In this document: piece after piece, positions 24,355 through 36,758 of the stretch
Numbering within the stretch: position 1 is the stretch's first letter
Layout of the letters: each line of letters opens with the position of its first letter
Assembly: GCA_000827205.1 (NCBI GenBank)
Contig: KN832556.1
Location: 661,436 to 725,435 of the forward strand
Length of the DNA stretch: 64,000 nucleotides
Source of the DNA: Plicaturopsis crispa FD-325 SS-3
Lineage: Eukaryota; Basidiomycota; Agaricomycetes; Amylocorticiales; Amylocorticiaceae
Reading direction: 5' to 3'
The notes under the pieces: generated by a model
What the model was told of the DNA's origin: nothing
The model's input: only the letters and a program-made list of their open reading frames with translations
The model's database searches: none
Made by a program: the position numbers and the translations under genes

Positions 24355-25052
24355 GTCCGTCAGTCGCTGTTCGTTTTACCGACGAGAAATTGTTTTCGTC
24401 GTCGCGGTCAACGCTGAGCGGCGCGCAAACGCGCCTCGGTCGACGACATGGAAATATTCCCACGGTCAACTTGAACAGCGACAAGCGCCGCTAACTTTGT
24501 GTACTTTGTTTTCAATCATTTTTCTAATTCCCTTGTTGTGTTCAAACGTTCAATGGCAACCTTGTTCACAGAGATTGGCACTGCACCGCGTATCATAGGG
24601 TGTATCGACCGACGCAAATGATTTCCCTGCGAGCCCTCACGGAGAACTTACGCGTATGTTGTAACGCGTTCAAGTCCCCGAGGTAACTGCGTCTTCTTCG
24701 TTCTCCGGCAACAACTGGCAAAGCCTACGGCCCCGGTCTTGAGCAATAAATCGACCCTTGAATCTGTTTCCCAGCTATTTTCTGGGCTGTGGATCTCCGT
24801 ACCCGACGAAGCGCACCTGTGACATGTAGCTTGGTAAGTTCCAGTCCAACTTGCTCAAAAATAAGTCCGTTAATCAAGTGCAAAACAGTCTGTCAAGAAT
24901 CAGATAAATCGAGTATAGGGGGCACATGACACGATGAGTATTTAAAGAGGCACAACAGCGTCACCTCTTACTCACCATTCCACGGGTCAATCGTCTTGAT
25001 AATAATTGCAGACTCACTGTCTCTGTCTCTTCCATAGATATTCAGCATCCCG
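24355..25052. promoter_or_regulatory. Divergent promoter region of HDA1 and the lactamase-fold gene
   Basis: This is 698 bp with no coding frame of interest. Two ACGCGT hexamers lie at 24650-24655 and 24664-24669, about 300 bp before the HDA1 start. A TATTTAAAG core element at about 24939-24947 fits the lactamase-fold gene, whose ATG is at 25053. Confidence 0.5.
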
Positions 25053-26353
25053 ATGCCTACGACCACTTTTGACGTTCCCGCATCTGGTTCAACCGTCACA
25101 GTGAGAGCCATTGACGGCGGACGTGCTATGGATATTCCGGCCGCGCTTTTCTTCCATCCTATCTTGCCTGGCCACGAGAACTTGGTCGCTCCTGCCTATG
25201 CATTCTTGATTGAAAACCAAGAAAAGAATCGGCGCATTCTATTCGATCTAGGCATCCCGAAGGATTTCATGAACTTACCCCCCGCCGTGGCCTCGCGGCA
25301 CAAACCCACGAACTTCACAATTGATCGTGACGTTCCTACACAACTTGTCGATGGAGGGATTCCTTTGGAAACCATCGACGCCATAATTTGGAGGTTTGCA
25401 TCGTTCTCGCACTCACAGAGCAACACCTACTAACGCACACCGTAGTCATACTCATATTGATCACATAGGTAGATCATTCAATGGATATCTGCCGCACTTG
25501 ATGTGAGAGAGTACTGACTGCTGTCCACAAGGCGATCCTTCGTTGTTCCCAAAATCAACAGAACTTGTCGTTGGCAGTGGAACGCGTGACAAGTTCTTTC
25601 CTACCTACCCGGAAAATCCAAACTCAACAATACCTCAGTCATATGTTGAGTACGTTACAGCTCTGTCTCCTGGGGTCGTAGTGTTTATGCGTTGCGCTAG
25701 AGGACGAACAGTCACTGAGGTCTCATTTGACTCAGAGGCCTCTATCAACATCGGTGAATTCAGAGCCGTCGACTACTTTGGAGATGGTAGCCTATATCTT
25801 CTCGAAGTTCCCGGTGTGCGTAACGTGCATTCTGTCCCAAGTGTTCTTTGCAAGTACTCAGCCGCCTTTACAGCACATAACGGGGCATATATCGGCTCTG
25901 GCACGGGTAACCCCCACCACATTCATATTTTTGGGCGGCGACGTCTGTCACCACCCTGGTCAGCTCCGACCTACTTCTACTCTTCACACTGTCGTTCCGT
26001 GCCCAGGGGAACTCCTCTCCATAACCCTCCCACCTGACTATTTCGATGAGCCTGTCGACCTGCATGCGCGCACCCACCCTCTCCTGTGCTTTCCCAAGCC
26101 CGGAACTGGAGACACGGTGCACGAAGATCCCCCGCGTGCGGCAGAGTCCATAGGGAAACTAGCCGCGCACTTCGACGCACAGCCAAACGTATTCGTAGTC
26201 GTCGCACACGATGTGAGCCTAGAGGGTATCATTGACTTGTTTCCTGCTAGCTTGAATGCTTGGAAGGAGAACGGCTGGAAGGAGCGTGGGACGTGGGCGT
26301 TTTTGGACAAGAAAAACAAGGCGTTTCGGTTTGATGTCAGCCCCTCCAAGTAA
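25053..26353 (+). CDS. Metallo-beta-lactamase-fold hydrolase
   Basis: The first exons are 25053-25393, 25446-25468 and from 25532; at least two more introns precede the last exon, which ends at 26353. The protein begins MPTTTFDVPASGSTV, then PAYAFLIE and RILFDLGI. The metal motif SHTHIDHIGD (HxHxDH) is encoded by the 23-nt second exon with one base each side. Later come GHISALARV with a conserved His and FLGGDVCHHPGQ, a ligand Asp followed by His. Near the end VVAHDVSLEGIIDLFP supplies the last His. This layout matches fungal MBL-fold proteins related to lactonases and glyoxalase-II-like enzymes that bind two metal ions. The substrate cannot be predicted. No signal peptide is visible, so it is probably cytosolic. 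Confidence 0.87.
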
Positions 26354-26711
26354 ATATGCACCATCACTCAGCACGCAGAGAGGCGCGCAATCAATATTAC
26401 TGTACTTGTACCGGCACGGTGGATGGGACGGAGATACTTGCCGAATTGTGGGAGAATTTAGAGAGACCTCGGATCTTCGACCTCTTCATACCGAGTTGTA
26501 AGTAGTGTCACTTGCAGCGCAGGCAGCACGTGGGGGCTGGCTTACATAAGAAAATCTTGAGCGTTGAGTCGGAAATTAAATTCTTTGTTGTTGCTTCTTT
26601 GCCACGGCGTCGCTATAGTGCGCCGCTAATCAGCCTCCAGTGAACTTCAAATCGAGCCATGAAAAAAGTCAAGTAGGAGAACTACGGGATTGTTGGGCCA
26701 CAACATCAGTG
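26354..26711. other. Convergent 3' spacer
   Basis: This is 358 bp between the stops of the lactamase-fold gene and the first amidohydrolase. Nothing recognisable is seen. Confidence 0.4.
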
Positions 26712-29700
26712 TCAGAATAAATCAACGACACCTCTGCTCGGGGATATGACTCCCACTACCTTGCTTTGCAAGGAAAGCAGGTCTCCGTGCGCCGTGGCAA
26801 CCAAATCACCGAACTCTGCTTCATCCACCCCAAGCAGCTTCTCGAGATTGACCGAGGCCAACGCAAGGGCCTGCGTCTTTGATATCGCGCCGCTTGACTC
26901 CAATGCAGCCTATATTCCACCACGCGTGAGTTAGCATGCATCATGCTTCGAAGGTACATTGCGATGGAATGCGTACCCAAGCAATGTCGAAGCGCGTATG
27001 GCGAGCACTCCACTGTTCTTCGATTCCAACTCCTACAGTGACGTTTTCTGCAATAAGCGTTGCAATAGCGTTCTGACTCGAAAGCGGCGGTCCCGGAAGT
27101 CTGTATACAATGAGATGAAGCGCTAGGAGAAAAAACAATGCACACGCACATCCGTCGCGACTCCCAGGTACCAGGGAAAGGCCTTGACGGCGCAATGATA
27201 ACACCTATGTCTGCTGCACCTATCTCCTTGGCAAGGAGATGCGCCTCTGCTGCGCCTGCGATGGTCAATTTGATAGGAAGTCCTCCGTGAGCAGCCTCAA
27301 CCTCGTTTTTAAGGAGGATGAGTGAAGCTATAATGTCGGCGCTGTATACCTCCACTACCAGCGGTGTTTTACCCTGTGGCAAGTGTTTAGGTACGTCCCG
27401 TCTATAAGAAACGTATGCCTTACTCACCTCGACAACATCCGCGAACGCGGTATCATTTTGGAGCAAATGCCTAAGAGCTGCGATTTGGGTGCTGACACTC
27501 GGAACGCCCGACCTCGTATGTCCGATGCTGACGTGGAAGCCCGCAAAGTCTTGACGCACAGCCCCCGGCGCAAGCTTGTGAGGAGCACCTGTTGAGAAGA
27601 CAGATGCCCGTCCTGCGATGAGTCCCTTGCCATTGGGCACAGCAACACCGGAGGTCACTCCGCTACGGTGCGCGAGGAGGGCATCGCGCGTGGAGAAGAC
27701 TAACCCGTCGACGGCGTGCACGAGTGGGGGTAGCAGGGGAGATAGTGATGCAGAGGAGAGCCCGTCGAGAGCTACGCCGTCTCGAGTAGATGCTTCGCCT
27801 TGTATCTCCTCCAAACCGAGAGGCGAACCGAAGGATATGAGGGCGGGCCTATGCGATGGGTCAGTACGAAATCGCCGGCGACAGATGTATAAGACGATCT
27901 CACGCAATGGAACCGCCGGCCAAGTCCACAGACTCTAGGCCGGCTTCGCTCGCACTTGCCGCACAGGTATCTTCTGACCCTGCACAGAGGATGACGCCAC
28001 GGTCGACGACTACTACATTCCCAGCGGCACCAACACTTTCAGGGAGGGCAAGCTCGCTGATGCCACCTTCAGTCCTAGTGTATACGCTACCTATGTTTCG
28101 GAATACTACCCGCTCTACCGCTTTAGCAGGGGTCAATGGCGGAAGACCATCGTGCTTCAACGTCGCAGAGGTCTCGGAGTCATAATTCGGTGTCTCAGGG
28201 GCGTGCTGGAAGGCGGACGGTTTCGGGGAAACATGTGGTTTCGCAATCTGCGAGATTCCGTCTATCCATACCTGTTGCGGAGCAGCACCCAGGGAAAGTG
28301 GATGAGAGTCCCACAAGACGATGTCTGCATAACAATGATGAAAACAGCAGTTGACAATGGCACGAGACAGGCTTACCAGCGTCATGACCTGCGCAAGAAT
28401 CGCATATGAGCTACAATCCCATGAAGCGAGGAGTTCACAATACGCGTACCTTCCTGAACGAAGCCGATGCGATGGCCGAGACCCAAGACGGTTGCAGGAG
28501 TGCTTGTGACAGCCGCAAGTGCAAGATCGGAGTGCAAGCCATAGTGATGCGCTTGTTGAGCTTCGTATAGTAGATGGCGCGAGTTAAGCACGGGGTGGTC
28601 ACTCTGGTTAGATGTCCCGTCTTTAGCAAATGGCACTTTCTCGTGGCTCTTGATGAAATCATTATTACACACCTTCATAACTACCCTTAACCCGGCGTCT
28701 GCCAATACACGCGGAGCGAACTCGGACCCACGGTAAGCTTCCCGTTTATACCTAGCATTCGTAGCAAACAACGCAACGGCAGGTGCACCACCTATAAAGG
28801 GATAAGTTGCTGGACAGCAAGCGTAAAAATGCACAATACTCACCATATGCGCGTTTGAGCAAATCCGGGACGAGATACGTTTCGTGTGCGTGATGGAAAG
28901 CTGCTATCGGGAATTGGAATTCGTTTGACAGCTGTTTCATGCGATAGATTGGTGTTTGTTCCTTTAATGAAAGCTGGCACAATTCAACTCACCCGAACGA
29001 GCCCATCCAAGTCAACAGCTTCGTAGCAGTGGACGTGCACTTTGACGTGCCCGCGTAGGACGTCAACAAGGGCCTCCCACTGCAGGTCTTCTGGGAATGC
29101 GCCGAGATTTTCCCATGCCCCTGTTCGTGCGCGAGCACAGTAATTGTCTTGGGACGTTTTGATCTTGCGGGCAGTCTCGTAGCTGTGCGTACTGAATATC
29201 AGCCGACTGTGCACAAGCAAGAGAGCATGTGGATATACCCTTCGCGGAACGCCCAGATAGTGTCCATTCTAGTCCCAGAATATACACGGGCTGTAGTTGT
29301 ATGTCAAGTCGTTTCAGTATCTCGCATATTGTAGAACTTACATGGGTTCTCTCCTGTAAATCATGCGCCGTGACTATCAGTGTCTATCGTCAGTCTTGGA
29401 CTCCGTCGGAAATAATTACCACACGCGTGCCTACATAGACCAGTTAGACTAGTTAAGAAGATATAGAGGTGGATATGACACACTTCATCTGCCTCCACCG
29501 TGGCGGCGAATCTGTCCCATTTCCGCCCAAATTCCACGGTGGCTCGAGGAGCAAAGCAGTTGTTGAGCGCTCAGCGGTAGGCCGCAGTTTGATTGTGAAT
29601 GCCTGTCCACCAATGGCATCCGCAGAACCAGGAAGTACGTTTGCAGTGGTGACACCACCAGATACGGAAAGCTCGTAAGCGGCGTCGTGAGTGTTGAGAC

Positions 29701-30326
29701 CATCAGCGGAGCGGAGCCAGGGAAGTATGAGTCCTTTGATAGAGTTCGTGTCGCTGGCGCCTCTGAGCTCCGGTGCGCTGTCAACGCCGAGGTGCGAATG
29801 CAGATCGACAATACTGTGGTACCATGTGAGCAAGTAGCATTTAACGGAATAGATTCTGGACAGGAACGTACCCGGGTGTTACCCATGCACCAGCAGCATC
29901 GTGAGTAATGAGCTCGGAATCGTCATAGGCGGCTAAAGTCTGTGCGGAGATTGCGCCAACTGCTTTGATGAGTCCCTTGTCGAGTAATAGGTCCCCGTGA
30001 ATGACAAGGCCTTCGCCATCTCCTTCGATGTGCCCAGTCCAAATCGACGCGTTGCGAATAAGGGTGGCCTTCGTTCCCTTCGCAAATCGGTCTGAGCTGG
30101 TCCGGAGGTGAAAGTCTGAGGGTGGGCCCGGCTGCGCATCAAGCGCGTCACATTTCCTCAATATTTCTTGGGCGTGAAGAGGGACATGGGATGTCGGGCC
30201 TGTCAAGCGAAGCAAATGGATAGCGTTCCATACGAAGACCGTGGTGATGCCGATAGCGAGAAAGAGAGAGCGTCGTTTGACTCCACCCTGGGCAGGGATG
30301 CGACCAGTGTCTATGGCTTTGGACAT
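26712..30326 (-). CDS. Membrane-anchored amidohydrolase-superfamily protein, copy 1
   Basis: The start is the ATG at 30326 (MSKAIDTGRIPAQGG). A signal anchor follows (SLFLAIGITTVFVWNAIHLL). The catalytic barrel starts with ATLIRNASIWTG and LLLDKGLIKAVG. Metal motifs include VDLHSHLGV (HxH), DGLNTHD, GGVTTANVLPGSADAIGG, HCYEAVDLDGLVR and AAFHHAHETYLVPDLL. Downstream are SDHPVLNSRHLLYEAQQAHH, STPATVLGLGHRIG and the typical ADIVLWDSHPL. The C-terminal region repeats the composite-domain signature (LIAGRASVFSTGAPHKLAPG) and ends GVVDLF. Basidiomycete members are often annotated as carbohydrate esterase family 9 or imidazolonepropionase-like, but the true substrate is unknown. The anchor suggests it works outside the plasma membrane or in the secretory pathway. 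Many short introns are needed. It is a close paralog of the gene at 39509-43374. Confidence 0.85.
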
Positions 30327-30695
30327 GCTGTGTGCCGTGAACGTTGGTTCACTCGCAAAGGCACGAGACAATAGTTCTTATGTATGAACTGTAACAAAAT
30401 CCTTGGGAAAGAGCACGCAATACAGGCGGAAGCACAACCTCCACCTGCCTCACGAACCCGCTGAGATTAGGACTAATATATCACCCTTATCGGCCGGTGT
30501 AGCATGCGTACCTAACCTGTCGTTTCGCCCTTATTTTGTCGCAGCGTGCCCCACGGTGTGTAACTTGAGTCCAGATATTCGTGTGGTACGGAATGAGCAC
30601 AGCAGAAAAAACAGAGACCGGCTGGTGAAATTTAAAGTGGTCACGATTTGGGAGAGACCGCGACGCGAAGAGACGCGTCTCTTTCACCAACCGCC
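30327..30695. promoter_or_regulatory. Compact bidirectional promoter of amidohydrolase copy 1 and RAD10
   Basis: Only 369 bp separate two divergent start codons. A palindromic AGACGCGTCT at 30671-30680 contains ACGCGT, the MluI cell-cycle box core bound by MBF in fungi, about 18 bp before the RAD10 ATG. Another GACGCG lies just upstream at about 30662. MBF control of RAD10 is inference. Confidence 0.5.
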
Positions 30696-32074
30696 ATGCC
30701 GATTGCTCCGCCCACTACAAAACCGCCTGTCGTTCAGCCGGGCTCTGGTAATAACATTCTGATTAATCCATGCCAGGTGCGTCCAGCTCCATTCGTGCGA
30801 AAACCTTGAACTTGAACCATACCGTACGGTTTAGCGCTCGAACCCGATGCTGGAGTGCATCCGCAATGTCGGGAAAGAGTTTGGCGACATTGTTCCGGAT
30901 TTCCAGGTCGGACGAACCACAGGTGTTCTGTATCTGAGGTGTGGGCTAATGTATTACTTGCAACAAAGGACGTAGCTGACAAGTACGGCGGTGTGCAGCC
31001 TGAAGTATCACCGGCTGCATCCCGAGTACATCCACACACGTATCGAGAAACTAGGGCGCGCATATAATCTGCGAATATTGCTACTGATGTGCGATATAGT
31101 GAGTGGCAATACAACGTGCTCTCAACACGTCTCACCGTCTATCAGTCGCAACACCAAGACCCAATACGGGAACTGACGAAAGTACGTCCTCTGTGGCCGT
31201 TCGCGCGCATGACGTGAAGCTCACAATCCTCGCAAGATGTGCATGATAAACAACATCACGGTTATGGTGGCCTGGACGTGGGTTATCTCTTCGTTAGTGG
31301 TCAAACAATGATTGACACCGCGCAGTCACGACGAGGCTGGTCTCTACCTCTCGACCTACAAACAATTTGAGCACCGTCCCCCTGATCTCATTAAGGAGCG
31401 TGTCGATAACGACTTCACATCCCGCTTCCGCAATGCACTCACAAGCATTAGCAAGGTGAACAAGACGGACGTGGAAACGCTTCGAACGTCCATTGGAGTG
31501 AGTAATGCCCATTGTTCGTTCTTTCAGCGTATGCATTGATGCTGCATCACAGAGTTTCGCGGCAATCGCCCAGTGCCCAGCAGACACACTTTCAGCATTA
31601 CCAGGGTTTGGTCAGGTGAAAGTTCGGCGTATCAAAGATGCGTTCGAGCGACCATTCCGCAATGGAGCAACCAGCGCAGTCCCTTCCCTTCCCTCGCAAT
31701 CTCAACACAGCGCAGAGGAAAGTGGCATCGAGACTGCGGAAACGAGTAAAGCGGGCCCGCGAGCGCGTGCGCTACAGGCTCTCAAAAGCAAAGGCAAGGG
31801 GAAGGAAAAAGAGAACAGCGGCGCGGCTTCCACGTCGTCCCGTCCAGCCCGCTCACCAAGCCCTGTCTGGGATATCGAGCTTGATCTCAATGAGTCCGAT
31901 GATCCAGCAGATGGACCGCCCCCGGAGTCTACTGCTCCTGTCGGCGGAACCGCTAGGCCCAGCAAGCGACCGGCAAGTCCGGTATGGGACATCGAACTTG
32001 ATTTGAATTCGGACGAGGATGAGGACGTGGAGCGGGGAAAGAAAGGAAAACGGAGGAAGGAGGCGGCCGAGTGA
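30696..32074 (+). CDS. RAD10: RAD10/ERCC1: non-catalytic subunit of the XPF-ERCC1 structure-specific nuclease
   Basis: The ATG at 30696 starts MPIAPPTTKPPVVQPG. The central domain follows: NPMLECIRNVGKEFGDIVPD, VGRTTGVLYLSLKYHRLHPE, YIHTRIEKLG, LRILLLMCDI, DPIRELTK, INNITVMVAWTHDEAGLYLS and TYKQFEHRPPDLI. The tandem helix-hairpin-helix region has TSISKVNKTDVETLRTSIG spliced to SFAAIAQCPADTLSALPGFG. About six introns separate these blocks. With Rad1/XPF it cuts DNA 5' of lesions in nucleotide excision repair and in recombination and crosslink repair. The C-terminal tail is longer than in yeast: disordered, basic/acidic, with a motif SPVWDIELDLN occurring twice, and the stop at 32074. The next gene starts 273 bp downstream on the same strand. 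Confidence 0.93.
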
Positions 32075-32347
32075 TCCCCGCTTCCTTTCTGTTTTCTTCC
32101 CGTTCCCGTTGACACTGCTCTACGTTGTTGTCCAGTACTTCAACTTGTAGGTTACAAGTAATGATTTTGGCGGCGTCGACTCTCCAGTCTTGCTCCAGTC
32201 AGTCTCCAACCTTTGCAGACCATTTAGACTCGTATCCAGTCGCCATTTCAATTTGACGCGGCATTTTCCCACGGCAATATTTCTTTCGGCCGCGCCGTTG
32301 TGGAAACGCGCCTCTGCACTGAACGACCACTGTCGCGTTCCTCTACC

Positions 32348-35300
32348 ATGTCGACGGCTGCCAGAAAACCCAGAAATCAGGTCAAGCCGGACAGGAAGGT
32401 CACAGAATTCTTCTCTCGCTCTTCTGGGAGCAGTGTAGCGCCGTCTTCGTCCCAGATAATGCCTTCCTCGCCGCCGCAACAGGAAACGACACAATTGAAG
32501 TCAAAGGCAGGGCAAAGCTCAAAGGCCGGTGAAAGCTCAAAGCAAGCCAAAGCAAGCGCTGTTCCGCCGAGGATGGACCAGGAGGTTATATCTGTGTCCT
32601 CTGGCGAGTCTCACATTACCGTCTCAAGCGATTCTGTTCAGATACTGGCCACACCCTCGAAAAATCGCGGCCGCGCATTCATGTCTTCCGTCGAGATCAT
32701 TTCCCCTAGCCCACGGAAGTCCGAAAGAACGCGTACGTCGCGTCTCCGCGAGTCCAAGGTGGTCAGGAAGCTTTCCCAAACACCCGAGGTGCAACTAGTA
32801 GGCGCGTCGCGTAGAGCAACACCGAAACCCCCTGTGTCCAAGTCAGTCAATAAAAAGCGGAAGAAGAGCACATTCGACAGCGACTCCGATATTGAACCGT
32901 TGGACACAGTTGTGCGCGTCCAGAAACCTCAAATAGCGTCCACGGTACGCTCTTGTTGTCTCGTCTTCCGATCTTTGCTTATATCTGTCCCCAGCTATTA
33001 AAACCCAAAGAGAACATCGCCGAGCCACCACTTAAATCCAAAGCACCACGCAGAACTTCTCCGCGCAAGAAGACACGTTTTACATCCCCAATCCTCATAG
33101 CTTCCGAGTCAGGGGAGCTGGTGCCGAGCAGCCAGTCCGATGAGCAAGAGTTGGCTATGCCACCGCGCATACCCGGCAAAAATCCGCAAGAAGTCAAGGA
33201 GAGTGTGAGCAAATGGCAGGAGACGGTTGGCGCATCTGCACCAACCGACTTCGATAGTTATGGAGACGCAGACACCATGGATGTTGACGAAGACGTCCCT
33301 GTACCGAGTGGCTCCGGCCGGACATCTCTCATCCCTTCCGAATACGAAGTCAGCCTTCAGCTACAGTCCAATCTTACCGATGCCTCCAATTCGCCCCTCA
33401 CCCCATCCTCTGCCTTTCCATCGCGATCTGTCACGCCTCCAACGTCTAATTCACCCGGCCCTCTCCCAACTACGCCCGTCGCGCTTGACCCCGAATCAAA
33501 AGCGGCGCAGATTATTGCAGAGATCAAGGCGAGAGCATACCAGGCCAGCGCATCCAGTGCCGATGAAAAGCGGGCGCCCCTAGAATTCCGCGAACTTGAG
33601 GAAAGCAGCAGTGATGATGATGAACTCGATGTGTTCGCTGCAAGACTGACCAAGGGCAAAGAGCAGAGGTTTGTGCTATTTAGCCTTATGTACTTCTGCA
33701 CATGTTTGACGTCCCGTCTTATACACCAGGTCAACAACACAGAAGAACGACGACCCATTTACGTCCCAGGCTGGTCCGTCCTCTACGCGGTACAATCTAC
33801 GTACACGCGACCCATCGCCGTCACCAGTGTCGTCTACATCGTCTCGTCCCAGTGGATCCAACCACCGGCCTCGCCGAAGTGTCCAGTCACGCCAACCGTT
33901 TGTCTTATCGAGTGGCATGGCACCCTCAGCAGGCCGAGCACGGAAACCCAAGAAGACTGCCGACCCTTTCGAAGCGCTCTTGCGCGAGAAGAATCTGGCA
34001 GATAAGCGCGGCAAAGGCATGGATGCCCTGCGACTCGCGGAGGATGCTGTGGCGGGTAAAGACAGCATGCGGATGGAGATGGATGACGAGGGCTATGTCA
34101 AGCTCGAGGAACAGGAGGATTGGGAAGACGAAGAAGCAGCCCAACGTGCCGTCCAAGAGGGCCGGCGCTTAGGCGAGTCGTCTAGTCCAGGCCTGGGCAC
34201 CAGCGAGCCGGACCACCTGATACTGGGTGAGGAGGAGCAAAAACGCCTCGGGCTCAAGGGTGGTACGGAAATTCGGCGCATCCTCCAGAGCGACCAAGAG
34301 ACGGTGAAGGAGAAGGATAAGGACAAGATCTTGGGTTTGGCGCTGTGGTCGGAGGATGACGGCGACGACGACATGATGGATGTCGACGGGGATGGCACGG
34401 CCGCAATCTCTCCAGCTGCCGCGAGCGAGTATCCTATCGTAGGTGCTTTGAGACGTGCTATAGAACGTGGCGGTGCGTTCATTTCTTGGCCCCAAAGATG
34501 GCTTCTGATTTTCTCGTCAGATATCGCACAAGCAGCTTTGGTGATAGGTTCTGGTATCTTTGTGACCCTCAATGGGCCACAACTTGCCGAGGCAGTTCCT
34601 TGTTTGTTCGAAGTTGGTGAGTGGTTGTGTAAACCATTTCGTATGTTCTTGCGCTTATTTCTTTTTTCAGCCCTTGCCATCCGCGAAACATCTGCCAGCA
34701 GCCCGGCTTTCCATGCTCTCATGCACATTTGGAACGCTTCCAGCAATGCACCCGGCCTCTCGTCATCCGATGTATTGTCCGTCTTACTGCGACTGGGCGC
34801 GAAGACCTCTGTCTTCGAGGAACAAGGCTGGGCGATAAGTACAAGCACACGCGGAGAAACCATCGAGAGTCCTCGACGCACAGAGATTTTGTATTCCTTG
34901 GTAGCTCTCATTACGGCATGTGCACGGTGAGTAATATTTTGGCTCTGATACAACCAGGGCATACTAATTCGATCATCACAGTGCGAGCAGATTGTCTGCT
35001 ACAGAAGCTCCCGATATCCTCTTGGCTCTCGTGCTCATTGCTCTGGATCCCACTACATCCGCCGATCTGAGTCGGGACATTGCAGGCGCTGTAGAAGCCA
35101 TTTGCCGGTCACTGGGCCCAAGTGCTTCTGTCGTCAACGATGCAGTACGTCTCACTCCTCTACCATGTGTGAATTCATAATAACCAATACATCACAGGAG
35201 GTCGCTGTCTGCACCAAGTTGCAGGTATTCGCGAGGAGGCTGACGCCTGTCAATAAGGCACATGTCGTATCATTCTTTTCTGCGGGCTCTGCGCGCGCTC

Positions 35301-35917
35301 GCCGGATCGCGCAGTGGCTCGCATGTTCCCTTCTCATTGAGGACTGTGTTATTTCCTCCAGCACTTACAACGCCCGACCGCCTCTTGCACCCCTCACACA
35401 CCTTCTTACGCCGCCGCCCGGTTCGAACGCCCTCTTCGACATTCAGAGCAGCACGGACAAAACGGATTACGAGAACTTGGGACACTATGTTTCTATCCTC
35501 GGTGCTGCCTTGTATGATATCGACGGCTATGTCGATGACGAGAGGCGGAATCCCCATGCGACGGCTGGAGTGTCGCAGATTACGACAGGTGACACGGTGG
35601 AGACCGAGAACTCGCGGGGTGAAAAGGACAAGCCCTTGATGCCGCTGCAAGTGCTGCACAGAGCACTGGAGACAATCCACGGTAAAATCGGTGCGTCTCT
35701 CTTGTTCTTCGTGATCGTTGTGCCCTACTAATCCATGGTGTACCGGCATCTAGTGGACACCCGTGCCGCCCATCTCGACAGGTCTCGCACGAAGGCGGCA
35801 CTGCAACGCTTGTCCATGCGCGTGTACTACCAGCGCAATTCAGCCCTCAAGTCAGGCGTATCGGGCAGGGGTGGTCGACCGCGCAAGGTAACCGAATACT
35901 TCGGACAGCGTAGTTGA
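32348..35917 (+). CDS. Large disordered plus helical protein, possibly an Nse6/SLF2-type SMC5/6 factor
   Basis: The start is the ATG at 32348 (MSTAARKPRNQVKPDRK) and the stop is at 35917. The N-terminal half is Ser/Pro-rich and disordered, with acidic patches. The second half is helical: ADPFEALLREKNLADKRGKG, EEEQKRLGLKGG, YPIVGALRRAIERGDIAQA, FHALMHIWNAS, LSSSDVLSVLLRLGAKTSVF and DILLALVLIALDPTTS, followed by VCTKLQVFARRLTP and ALETIHGKI. This layout, with the ALLREK...DKRGKG block, looks like the CANIN domain of fungal Nse6 and animal SLF2, which link the SMC5/6 complex to chromatin. I recognise this by pattern only, so the call is moderate. Both ends carry a KVTE[FY]F motif. The gene is co-directional with RAD10. 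About seven introns. Confidence 0.6.
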
Positions 35918-36758
35918 TCGTTCGGTGACCGTGTTCTAGTTCTCGTAGGCGCTTGCGCCACATGCTGGTAGATGCAGTCTTGTGAATTATTCTTTTTATT
36001 CTTTTCTTCAGCTAGATTTTTATCGTCCAATACGCTACACCCTCTTACAGCTAGTTCTCCATAAGTTTCCCTCCTATTGTAGAATCCTGGATACGATTCC
36101 TATTCCCATATATCTCAACTGCTTGTTTCCATACCTCCCCTTGAAATCAATACTATACAGTGGATCGCGATGCTTTAAGCAAGTTTAACGAGCATTCACT
36201 AGATCCGGGCGACTATGCGCGCCCTGGCACACATTTCATTCATAGACGCAATACATCGTGCAGCAGGTCGTCGCAGCCTCCTCAGAGCATGCATGGCCTG
36301 TGTATCGTATGAAACACAATGTCTTTCCCCAATCGCGCGGCAAGTCAGATTTGGATCGGGAGCACACCGGCGACTTCCCGGTAACTTGACGCCACAAATG
36401 TTGTTCAACGTCCGTCAACGCTCAGTGCAAAAAACTTGGATCATTCACTTGCTTTCACCGGTAACGTTTCTTTTCTCGCCCCGCCTTTACCGTCATGTCT
36501 CTCTCTTCGCAGGTGTACACGGGACAGTCGTTGCCACTAGTGGCACGTAAGTTCAGTTCATTGTATTTCCGATTCTCCATTCGGAGTCACCAAACGCCCG
36601 CCGGGCCGTACTTATTACGATCGGCCGACTGTTTTTCTGTGCGCATTTTATCTTACATATGATAGCCCACGATACTTTATAGTCTCATGATGATTCGTGC
36701 GCGCGAACCTTGCACACGACCAACCCCAGTCCCCCCCTCTGTGCTGTGTTTCTGAGCG
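35918..36758. other. Spacer upstream of the MFS gene, holding a ghost of a duplicated MFS 3' end
   Basis: This is 841 bp. The first 250 bp are AT-rich and non-coding. The segment 36183-36257 resembles the sequence just after the MFS stop codon (see the repeat features). The rest is the MFS promoter side. No intact frame is seen. Confidence 0.5.
36183..36257 (+). repeat. Direct repeat, upstream copy (relic of an MFS 3' end)
   Basis: The segment starts GTTTAACGAGCATTCAC and continues with ATGCGCGCCCTGGCAC and TTCATTCATAGACGC. The same blocks in the same order occur at 39087-39172 around and after the MFS stop codon. In both copies the first block contains an in-line GTTTAA, the last codon and stop of the MFS gene. 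Confidence 0.65.
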
